Of a stretch of 49,302 nucleotides of DNA, positions 42,021 through 49,302 are shown in pieces. The translations under genes and the position numbers were made by a program. The notes below the pieces were generated by a model. That model was not told where the DNA came from. It saw only the letters and a program-made list of their open reading frames with translations, and did not search any database. This DNA comes from Clostridium sp. (lineage in GTDB: Bacteria; Bacillota; Clostridia; Lachnospirales; Lachnospiraceae). The stretch lies in contig JAMPFU010000020.1 of NCBI GenBank assembly GCA_023664385.1, positions 1 to 49,302 on the forward strand. The letters run 5' to 3'. Every line of letters begins with the position of its first letter. The first letter of the stretch is position 1.

Positions 42021-44321
42021 ATGAGACGATTTAAGAAAACGCTTGCAGTTATTACTGCATTTGCCATGACGCTTGCGTTTGCGGGATGCGAAAAGAACAC
42101 AGGAAATGACACGCAAACGGAAGCGGGTGCCACATCGGGAGATGCGGAGCAGGTAAGCACGCAGGCACCTTTGGAGGATGACGGTAACTGGCCTACTACA
42201 GAGGCGGAGGTTGCAGAGAGCGACAAGTTTGTCATTGTGGAGGGTGCTGACATTATTGGTATCAATTTTGATGACAATGACCTTCACGGATTTTTGACAT
42301 ACACCAATGGAGGTAAGTACACACTTTCCGCAGTTGACGGTGAGATGGTGGCAGCAATAGATCGTCAGGGTGCTGTGGAGCATGGATGCCAGCTCTATTT
42401 CGATGGTTTTACAGTGGCAAAAGGCTGTGAGTATACCTTATCCTTTGACGCTTATTCCACTGTTGACAGAACCGTGGAGTGGCGTGTACAGATAAACGGT
42501 GGTGACTATCACGCATATTCAAGTGAAAAGGTAGCGCTTACATCTGAAAAACAGACGATTACAAAAACCTTTGTTATGGAAGAAAGTTCAGACCCGGCGC
42601 CGAGATTTGTGATAAATATGGGCGGCTTTGAGGGTGACGGAGATTTAGAAGCCCATGAGATACATTTCGACAATATATCACTCATAGTAAGTGACAGCTC
42701 AAACTCTGAGGTGATAAGCGGTGTGCCGACTCCTAATAAAGTAAAGGTAAATCAGATTGGATATAAGCCTGATGATGTAAAAACAGTTCTTACTACCTCC
42801 TCGGATGACGAGAAATTTAAAATCGTTGATGCCAAAACAGAGGAAACCGTTTACATTGGACAGTACGGTGAATTAGGATATGACGGAGCCTTAGGCGACA
42901 ATACTAAGCTTGGAGATTTTTCGGATTTCAAGACTCCGGGAAGGTATAAAATACTTTCAAGTCCTTCGGGATATTCCTATGAATTTTCCATAGGTGATAA
43001 TTTGTATGATGACGTCTATAAGGACGTTGTGCTTATGCTGTATAACCAAAGATGTGGAAGCGTGCTTGACGTGAGTATATCAGGAGATTTCGCCCATGAC
43101 GCCTGTCATACGGGTGAGGCAGTTATCTATGGCAGTGAGGGAAGCGGTACGGTAGATGTGTCAGGCGGATGGCATGATGCAGGCGATTATGGAAGATACG
43201 TTGTCCCTGGTGCAAAGACGGTTCAGGATTTGTTCCTTGCATATGAGGACTATAATCAGACTGCTGATGATATAGGAATTGCTGAAAGTGGAAACGGAGT
43301 TCCTGATTTGCTGGATGAAGCAAAATATGAGCTTGACTGGATGCTCAAGATGCAGGACGAGGCAACAGGAGGCGTGTACCATAAGGTAACGGCACTTGTG
43401 TTCCCTGAAACTGTGCTTGCCGTTGACGAGACGGATCAGATGGTGCTTGCACCGATTTCCTATACGGCTACGGCAGATTTTGCCGCTGTTATGGCAAAGG
43501 CTTCCGTTTTATATAAAGATATAGACGCTGAATTTGCAGGTAAGTGTCTTGAGGCGGCCAAGAAAGCGTTTGCGTTTCTTGAGGCAAATGAAACGATGAT
43601 GGGATATAGAAATCCATCCGATATTGTAACGGGAGAATATGGGGATAATCTGCTGGATGATGAGCTGCTTTGGGCTGCGTCTGAGCTTTACATAGCTACA
43701 GGTGACAAGCAGTATGAAGCTGTCATAAAGGAGAGTATGGATGCATTTTACAGCAGAGGCTTAGGATGGGCTGGTATAGGAACCTATGCCGTTTACGACC
43801 TTGCAAAGGCTGAAAATATAGATGCTCAGATAAAGCAGACTGCAAAGGATGAGGTTATTTATCAGGCGGATGAGCTTGTAAGGAAATGTGAGAAAAGCAG
43901 CCTGTTTATGGCACTCGGAGATACTTATCCTTGGGGCAGCAACATGACTGTTGCCAACAATGGAATGATACTGCTTATGGCAGCAAACCTTACAGGTGAT
44001 GGCAGCTATCAGGAATATGCACAAAGACATAGGGATTACATTTTTGGCGTTAATGGAACAGCATATTGTTATGTAACGGGATATGGCACCCTGTCGCCTG
44101 ACAGCACGCACCACAGACCGTCACAGGCGCTTGAAAAAACAATGCCGGGTATGCTTGTAGGCGGACCTGACAATAATCTTGAGGATCCTTATGCTACCGC
44201 AGTGCTTTATGGTCAGCCGGGGGCATGTGCATATGTGGATAATTCACAGAGCTTCTCATGTAATGAGGTAACAATATATTGGAATTCTCCACTGATATAT
44301 CTCTTGACCGGACTAAAATAA
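42021..44321 (+). CDS. GH9 cellulase lipoprotein with CBM and Ig-like domains
   Basis: The 766-aa protein starts at ATG 42021 after GGAGAGGAG. A signal peptide ends in LAFAGC with lipidated Cys23. A Thr/Glu-rich linker leads to a carbohydrate-binding module of CBM4/9 type (about 65-225), an Ig-like CelD_N domain (KVNQIGYKPDDVK, about 240-325) and a GH9 catalytic domain (about 335-765). The nucleophile motif is GGWHDAGDYGRYV with D386 and D389; HHRPSQAL and the general acid E749 in NEVTIYWNSPL complete the site. It should cut beta-1,4-glucans while tethered to the cell surface. No dockerin is present. It lies in an unusual unit with hisA and a GtrA-YfhO gene. Confidence 0.92.
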   Translation: MRRFKKTLAVITAFAMTLAFAGCEKNTGNDTQTEAGATSGDAEQVSTQAPLEDDGNWPTTEAEVAESDKFVIVEGADIIGINFDDNDLHGFLTYTNGGKYTLSAVDGEMVAAIDRQGAVEHGCQLYFDGFTVAKGCEYTLSFDAYSTVDRTVEWRVQINGGDYHAYSSEKVALTSEKQTITKTFVMEESSDPAPRFVINMGGFEGDGDLEAHEIHFDNISLIVSDSSNSEVISGVPTPNKVKVNQIGYKPDDVKTVLTTSSDDEKFKIVDAKTEETVYIGQYGELGYDGALGDNTKLGDFSDFKTPGRYKILSSPSGYSYEFSIGDNLYDDVYKDVVLMLYNQRCGSVLDVSISGDFAHDACHTGEAVIYGSEGSGTVDVSGGWHDAGDYGRYVVPGAKTVQDLFLAYEDYNQTADDIGIAESGNGVPDLLDEAKYELDWMLKMQDEATGGVYHKVTALVFPETVLAVDETDQMVLAPISYTATADFAAVMAKASVLYKDIDAEFAGKCLEAAKKAFAFLEANETMMGYRNPSDIVTGEYGDNLLDDELLWAASELYIATGDKQYEAVIKESMDAFYSRGLGWAGIGTYAVYDLAKAENIDAQIKQTAKDEVIYQADELVRKCEKSSLFMALGDTYPWGSNMTVANNGMILLMAANLTGDGSYQEYAQRHRDYIFGVNGTAYCYVTGYGTLSPDSTHHRPSQALEKTMPGMLVGGPDNNLEDPYATAVLYGQPGACAYVDNSQSFSCNEVTIYWNSPLIYLLTGLK

Positions 44322-44336
44322 CACTTGGAGAAAAAA

Positions 44337-47300
44337 ATGCTTGAATTTATAAAAAATTGCCTTTTAAATGATAAGCTTAGGTATCTTATCGCAGGCGGAT
44401 GTACGACGCTTGTAAATTTAATAAGCTTCTTTCTGCTCAGGGTATTTACTGATATAGAAAGAAATATATGCAATGTTATAGCCATATGTATGGCTATAAC
44501 ATTTGCCTATTTTGCTAACAGATTTTTTGTGTTTCGCAGCAGGACGAAAGGAATATGGGGCATACTGCGTGAGGCAGTAAGCTTTGTAGCACTCCGGATG
44601 GTGTCCATGGCTGTGGAGATTTTAGGGTTTGCAATTTTATGTGACAGCTTTCGGCTGCATGAGCTTGTATCTAAAATTTTTGTGCAGGTTATCGTTCTTG
44701 TTTTAAATTATATATTCAGTAAATTTTTTGTATTTAAAAAGACCAAGAGAACCGTAAAGGAATTTTTTGCAGACAACTTCTGCTATATTCTATCGGGCGG
44801 GATTGTTTTCTGTGTCATGCTTGTAGTTGTTATAGCGCAAAAAATAGCACCCTTCGGAAACCGGTCGCTGTCCATCGTTGACAGCCTGCATCAGTACCTG
44901 CCCTACTTTTCGGAATACAGGGACAAGCTGCTGCACGAGGGAAGTCTTTTTTATACATGGAATGTTGCCATGGGCGCAAATTTTATGTCCCTCAGCTCCT
45001 ATTACCTTGCAAGTCCCTTTAACCTGATTTTCCTGCTTTTTGGAAAAGAGGGAATGGCTGCCGGCTATACGGTTATAGCAATTGCAAAAATCGTTTTATG
45101 TGCCGTTGCCATGACGCATTTTCTAAGCTATAAGGACGGGATAAAATCAAGAGGCATACACACAATTGCAATTTCCGTTGCATATGCGCTCTCCAATTAT
45201 GTGGTAGGGTATTACTGGAATGTGATGTGGCTTGACTGTATTTTCATATTTCCGCTTATTATGCTGGGCTTTATACGGCTTATGGAGCAGGGCGACCCGA
45301 AAATGTATGCCTTGTCATTATTTTATGCACTGTATTGTAATTATTATATAGGCTTTATCATCTGCATCTTTTTGGTGATATGGTTCTTTGCATATAACCA
45401 TAAGAAAATTAAGAAATTTTTTGTGGATGGTCTTAAATTTGCGTTATACTCACTGATTGCAGGGGGCATGGCGGCGTTTATGCTCGTGCCGGCATACAAG
45501 GGGATTATGCTTACCGCATCGGCAGGGAAAGAATTGCCAAAGTGGGAGCTTTACGGCAGTTGGTTTGCGCTTTTAAAGCAGCACCTTTTTATGACGATGC
45601 CGATTACAAATCAGACCTTTGACGGAGGCGTAAATTTATACTGTGGAATGTTGGCTGTGGTTACGCTTTTCATGTATGTGCTGTCACGAAAAATAAAGCT
45701 TGCTGATAAAATAAGGAACGTGGCAGTGCTTACACTGCTTATGGTAAGCTTTAACTCGGTGCCGTTAAATTTCATATGGCATGGCTTCCATGACCAGTAT
45801 GGGATTCCAAACAGATTTTCATTTTTATATATCTTTGTAATTTTGGTTATGGCATATGATGTGCTGAAGCGCACAAAGGCGATAAAGGTTTTTCAGGTTG
45901 TATTGTCGGGTATGCTTGCGGCAGGCTTTGTCATCTTATGTAATTACAAGGTTGGCGTTTCAACAAAAATATTCGTAACATCCCTGATTGCAGTTGTAAT
46001 ATATTCCGTGGTGTGCCTGCTTCGGGCTGCGAATGTGTATAAGGGAAGAATGTTCCATGTTATTGTAACAGGCATCTTGATGGTGGAGCTCTGCGTTAAT
46101 TCAATTATGGGATTTTTTGACAACGGTTATGCCGATTATGAGGGGAAATACAGCACGACATCTGCCGTGGAGGCGGCAAACAGAAGGATAGATGAGCTTG
46201 AGGAAGAACAGGACGCAGGCTTTTACAGGCGTGAGCTTATGGATTCCACCGTGCTTGATGAGGCATCATGGCATAATATGAAGTCAATCAGCGTATTTTG
46301 CTCCACTGTGCTTGGAGAGATGACGACGCTCATGGGAAGGCTCGGCTTTTACACAGGGGCAAATGAATTTCTATATATGGGAGCAACGCCGTTTACCAAT
46401 TCCATATTTAATGTAAAATATTTGCTGCATCGGGAGGGAGACTTAAATAATTTTGATTTTGACTATGTAGATACCGTAAGTACCGTGGGAATTTATGAAA
46501 ATCCTTATCCGCTTTCAATTGGATTTGCGGTAGATGACAGTGTGAAAAATTGGAGCAGGAATAATTCGCTTCCGATTAATAACCAAAATTCTCTTGCAAA
46601 TGCGATGACAGGCTACGAAGGATTTTTTGACAGCGTGGTTCCTGATTTTGTTGTAAGCAGTGATACATGCGACATCAGCGTAAATGGAAATGTAATCACC
46701 TATACGCCTGAACAATCAGGAAAAAATGGGTTTATGGTTTCGTTTTTTATTGAAAAGGATGGTGACTATTATATAAATTGCAGGGGAAATTATGTAACAA
46801 AAATCCGTTTCTATATCAACGGCGAGGAGTATGCATACGACAGATACCAGATACAGCTATTCCATTTGGGAACGCTGTCGGAGGGAGATTATATTTCCGT
46901 GGAATATTGCTTTGACAGTGTCAAGGCAGAAGAAAATACAGCTTCCATTTATATGGGGGATTTTGACAGGGAAGCTTACGAAAGGGTTTATCATGCCCTG
47001 GCTGAACATATGCTTTCCGTGACCTCATTTGAGGACGGTTATGTAAAGGGAACCATAACTATGCCGGAAAACAAAACCTTGTTTACCTCCATACCGTATG
47101 ACGAGGGCTGGAGCGTGTATGTAGATGGAGCGCAGGCAGAGTATTACGCCTTGGGTGGTGCCTTAATCGGCATTGACCTATCCCCGGGGGAGCATGAAAT
47201 AGAGATGATATATACACCGCAGGGGCTTTATATCGGCATATACATTTCCCTGTGGTCATGGATTTTGCTTGTTGCCATTGTGATTGCAAAGCAGAAAAAG

Positions 47301-47381
47301 AAAAAAATGAAGGAAGATAAAAAAGAAGAAAAAACAGATGAAATTAACATGAATGACATTGACCGAAGCTTAAATCTATAG
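44337..47381 (+). CDS. GtrA-YfhO fusion membrane protein
   Basis: The start ATG 44337 lies 6 nt after GGAG and 15 nt after the cellulase stop, giving 1014 aa. Residues 1-130 form a GtrA-like four-helix domain (RYLIAGGCTTLVNLISFFLL, ANRFFVFRSR), linked to flipping of lipid-bound sugars. The rest is a YfhO-type domain: HQYLPYFSEYRDKLLHEGS, about ten more helices, a soluble extracytoplasmic part (about 600-960), a last helix near 970-990 and a Lys/Glu-rich tail. YfhO proteins resemble GT-C glycosyltransferases acting on teichoic acid or surface glycans. The fusion suggests one protein that both supplies and uses a lipid-linked sugar (inference). Confidence 0.82.
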   Translation: MLEFIKNCLLNDKLRYLIAGGCTTLVNLISFFLLRVFTDIERNICNVIAICMAITFAYFANRFFVFRSRTKGIWGILREAVSFVALRMVSMAVEILGFAILCDSFRLHELVSKIFVQVIVLVLNYIFSKFFVFKKTKRTVKEFFADNFCYILSGGIVFCVMLVVVIAQKIAPFGNRSLSIVDSLHQYLPYFSEYRDKLLHEGSLFYTWNVAMGANFMSLSSYYLASPFNLIFLLFGKEGMAAGYTVIAIAKIVLCAVAMTHFLSYKDGIKSRGIHTIAISVAYALSNYVVGYYWNVMWLDCIFIFPLIMLGFIRLMEQGDPKMYALSLFYALYCNYYIGFIICIFLVIWFFAYNHKKIKKFFVDGLKFALYSLIAGGMAAFMLVPAYKGIMLTASAGKELPKWELYGSWFALLKQHLFMTMPITNQTFDGGVNLYCGMLAVVTLFMYVLSRKIKLADKIRNVAVLTLLMVSFNSVPLNFIWHGFHDQYGIPNRFSFLYIFVILVMAYDVLKRTKAIKVFQVVLSGMLAAGFVILCNYKVGVSTKIFVTSLIAVVIYSVVCLLRAANVYKGRMFHVIVTGILMVELCVNSIMGFFDNGYADYEGKYSTTSAVEAANRRIDELEEEQDAGFYRRELMDSTVLDEASWHNMKSISVFCSTVLGEMTTLMGRLGFYTGANEFLYMGATPFTNSIFNVKYLLHREGDLNNFDFDYVDTVSTVGIYENPYPLSIGFAVDDSVKNWSRNNSLPINNQNSLANAMTGYEGFFDSVVPDFVVSSDTCDISVNGNVITYTPEQSGKNGFMVSFFIEKDGDYYINCRGNYVTKIRFYINGEEYAYDRYQIQLFHLGTLSEGDYISVEYCFDSVKAEENTASIYMGDFDREAYERVYHALAEHMLSVTSFEDGYVKGTITMPENKTLFTSIPYDEGWSVYVDGAQAEYYALGGALIGIDLSPGEHEIEMIYTPQGLYIGIYISLWSWILLVAIVIAKQKKKKMKEDKKEEKTDEINMNDIDRSLNL

Positions 47382-47446
47382 TAAAATATTTAGTATGTAT
47401 CTGGTTTGTTAGGACAAAAATTTATGGAATAGGGGTGTATGAATCG

Positions 47447-49210
47447 ATGGAAAAATTAAAGAAAATGGGCTGGCAGAAGCTTCTCATTATCTCTGCGGTT
47501 ATAGAGGTGGTGCTGGGAGTTGTTTTTGGGGCAATATTTAAGGCGCTGCTTGCAGGGATTATTACGGGCGTGCTTGCTGCCGGAATAACATCGTTTGTCG
47601 TATTTGTGCTGTGCGGCGACGAGGTACAGGGACACTCAAAAAGCGACAAATACAAAAAGCTGTTTATGAACCTGCCTATCGGTTTTGCACAGGCTAAGAT
47701 TATTACAGATTCCGTTGGCAACACAAGTGGATTTTGCATACAGGACGCAAATGAAAAATTCGGAAACTACTTTAACCTTGACCAGTCAGATTATGAAGGA
47801 AAAATACTTGGAGAGAGCAAGATAGACGTATTGCAGGATATCAATGCATGGTTTATGGCATATAACACTTCGGGCACCAAGCAGGGCGATTTCATGGATG
47901 TTGAGATTACCATGGAGAAGCTTGGCAAGGTGTTTAACACCCTTATGTACAAATCAGAAAATGACTACATAAACATGGTTGTCATTGATGTCACCCAGCA
48001 AAAAGAGGTTGAGAATAAGCTTTCCTTGGCGATTGAGGATGCAAATGCAGCCTATAAGACGCAGGCTGAGTTCCTCGCAAACATGAGCCACGAAATTAGA
48101 ACCCCTATCAATGGTATTCTCGGTATGCTCCAGCTTACACTTATGGCAGAGGATTTGCAGGCAGATTACAGGGATAATCTTCTCACTGCAAAGAATTGTG
48201 CAGATACGCTTCTCAGGCTTATCAATGACATACTTGATATCAGCAAGCTTGAAGCAGGCAAATACAACCTGAAGGAAGAAATATTTGATATAAAGAGCGC
48301 CATAGAGGAAACTGTGGCTGCACAGGTTCCGATTGCTACAAATAAGGGACTTGCACTTGACTGTGCATTTGGAAATAACATTCCGAAGCTTGTTAAGGGC
48401 GACGGACAGAGAATACAGCAGATACTCAACTGTCTCCTCTCAAATGCCTTGAAGTTTACGCCTGAGGGCAGTGTGAGGGTTAAGATTGCGGCAATCGACA
48501 CAGGCACGGATTCCATCAATATAAGAATTGCAGTAGCTGACTCAGGTATCGGCATATCCGAAAAGAATATGGATAAGCTTTTCATAAGGTTTTCACAGGT
48601 AGATGCCTCCGATACCAGAAAGTTTGGCGGCTCGGGTCTTGGGCTTGTTATCTCTAAGCAGATATGTGAGCTTATGGGCGGTACAATTACTGTACAGAGT
48701 AAGGAGGGCATCGGTTCAACCTTTATTGCCGAAATCCCGCTCAAGGTTGTAAAGGCTGCTGAGGTTGAGGCAGAGAAAGACGAAGGAAAGAAGGACGATG
48801 CAGCGCTATTCTCTATCAACGCACACAGTAAAGCGAGAATCCTTGTTGCAGAGGATGAGCCGGTTAATCAGCAGGTTATCGGAAAGCTTCTCGGTATGGC
48901 AGGCTTCTCCTACGACATAGCAGAAAATGGCGAGAAAGCCATAGAGCTGTTCAAGCAGAAGGAATATGACGCAGCACTCTTTGACGTGCAGATGCCGGTT
49001 ATGGACGGCATAACCGCAACACAGGAGATAAGGGAGATAGAACGCAAGGAGCATAAAAAGAGACTTCCTATCATAGCTGTAACAGCGAGAGCTATGTTTG
49101 GCGATAAGGAGCGTATTCTTGAGAATAAGCTTGATGATTATATCGCAAAGCCGTACAACCTAAATACAGTTGTTGAAACCTTGAATAAGTACATAGATAA
49201 GAAGGATTAG
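47447..49210 (+). CDS. Hybrid sensor histidine kinase/response regulator
   Basis: The chosen start is ATG 47447 (587 aa), 11 nt after AGGGG; GTG 47435 is possible. Two close membrane helices (about 10-60) are followed by a PAS-like region (about 65-185), a short coiled coil, HisKA (FLANMSHEIRTPINGILG, H215), HATPase (N box LLSNALKFTPEG, G1 DSGIGIS, G2 GGSGLGLVIS) and a receiver domain with acidic AEDEP, phospho-acceptor D513 (LFDVQMPVMDG), and KPY near the end. Phosphate would pass from His to the receiver Asp. No output domain or HPt is present, so a separate partner is needed. It ends 16 nt before a strong terminator. Confidence 0.92.
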   Translation: MEKLKKMGWQKLLIISAVIEVVLGVVFGAIFKALLAGIITGVLAAGITSFVVFVLCGDEVQGHSKSDKYKKLFMNLPIGFAQAKIITDSVGNTSGFCIQDANEKFGNYFNLDQSDYEGKILGESKIDVLQDINAWFMAYNTSGTKQGDFMDVEITMEKLGKVFNTLMYKSENDYINMVVIDVTQQKEVENKLSLAIEDANAAYKTQAEFLANMSHEIRTPINGILGMLQLTLMAEDLQADYRDNLLTAKNCADTLLRLINDILDISKLEAGKYNLKEEIFDIKSAIEETVAAQVPIATNKGLALDCAFGNNIPKLVKGDGQRIQQILNCLLSNALKFTPEGSVRVKIAAIDTGTDSINIRIAVADSGIGISEKNMDKLFIRFSQVDASDTRKFGGSGLGLVISKQICELMGGTITVQSKEGIGSTFIAEIPLKVVKAAEVEAEKDEGKKDDAALFSINAHSKARILVAEDEPVNQQVIGKLLGMAGFSYDIAENGEKAIELFKQKEYDAALFDVQMPVMDGITATQEIREIERKEHKKRLPIIAVTARAMFGDKERILENKLDDYIAKPYNLNTVVETLNKYIDKKD

Positions 49211-49225
49211 AAATACACATAAGAG

Positions 49226-49260
49226 TGTCCCTAGAGCAAGTGGTCTCTAGGGACATTTTT
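49226..49260 (+). terminator. Strong terminator of the hybrid kinase gene
   Basis: TGTCCCTAGAG (49226-49236) pairs perfectly with CTCTAGGGACA (49245-49255), loop 8 nt, followed by TTTTT. Confidence 0.85.
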
Positions 49261-49270
49261 ATTATAAAAC

Positions 49271-49302
49271 GTGTCGTTCGTGCAAAAAATGTGTCGTTTA
49301 TG
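49271..49302 (+). repeat. Tandem 20-bp repeats, second locus (inverted, cut by window end)
   Basis: GTGTCGTTCGTGCAAAAAAT (49271-49290) is followed by GTGTCGTTTATG, again with a 20-bp period. On the other strand this matches the repeats at 37161-37200 with a few changes. The gene it may control lies beyond the window. Confidence 0.6.

Overview
The window looks like a chromosomal segment of an anaerobic, low-to-moderate GC Firmicute of the Lachnospiraceae type (inference). Supporting it: AGGAGG-type ribosome sites, sigma-A-like promoters, an indolepyruvate:ferredoxin oxidoreductase, a ferredoxin-tailed aldo/keto reductase, a flavodoxin, a GH9 cellulase lipoprotein, an eukaryotic-type HisA, and purine synthesis completed by a PurO-like IMP cyclohydrolase plus a stand-alone AICAR transformylase. 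No rRNA, tRNA, CRISPR array or intact insertion sequence was seen.

Layout. 1-6.9 kb: a visibly AT-rich pair, a giant zinc-ribbon DEAH helicase (DUF1998/DruE-like) and a NERD nuclease-UvrD-like helicase, probably an acquired defence module. 7.1-15.1 kb: redox and metabolic genes (aldo/keto reductase, flavodoxin, HD-GYP response regulator, iorAB, amidohydrolase, Na+/solute symporter). 15.7-18.8 kb: two sensor kinases without a response regulator. 19.3-20.4 kb: a DUF1700/DUF4097-like membrane protein on the minus strand. 20.7-26.2 kb: split PurH functions, a lipoprotein, an EF-hand-like protein, a small membrane protein and nadA. 26.3-31.1 kb: trkA-trkH-glycosyltransferase. 31.1-40.0 kb, minus strand: a SpoVK/CbxX-like AAA+ ATPase, then an ABC exporter operon headed by a repeatedly duplicated cassette of secreted 159-aa proteins and membrane-anchored 261-aa proteins. 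40.2-47.4 kb: an Rpn/PD-(D/E)XK nuclease inserted at the hisA leader, hisA, a GH9 cellulase and a GtrA-YfhO fusion. 47.4-49.2 kb: a hybrid histidine kinase.

The features that ordinary genes do not explain are: three large nested fold-back structures filling intergenic spaces (12371-12532, 15126-15703, 18829-19283), two of which share a 34-nt identical core; the amplified and gene-converted secreted-protein cassette beside an ABC exporter, with a 120-bp promoter-like indel; tandem 20-bp direct repeats (37161-37200) that recur inverted at the window end; and a nuclease cassette flanked by an exact 76-bp duplication of the hisA promoter, ribosome site and start codon.

All family names come from reading motifs by eye; no database search was possible. 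Start codons were chosen by ribosome-site spacing and often lie downstream of the longest open frame.
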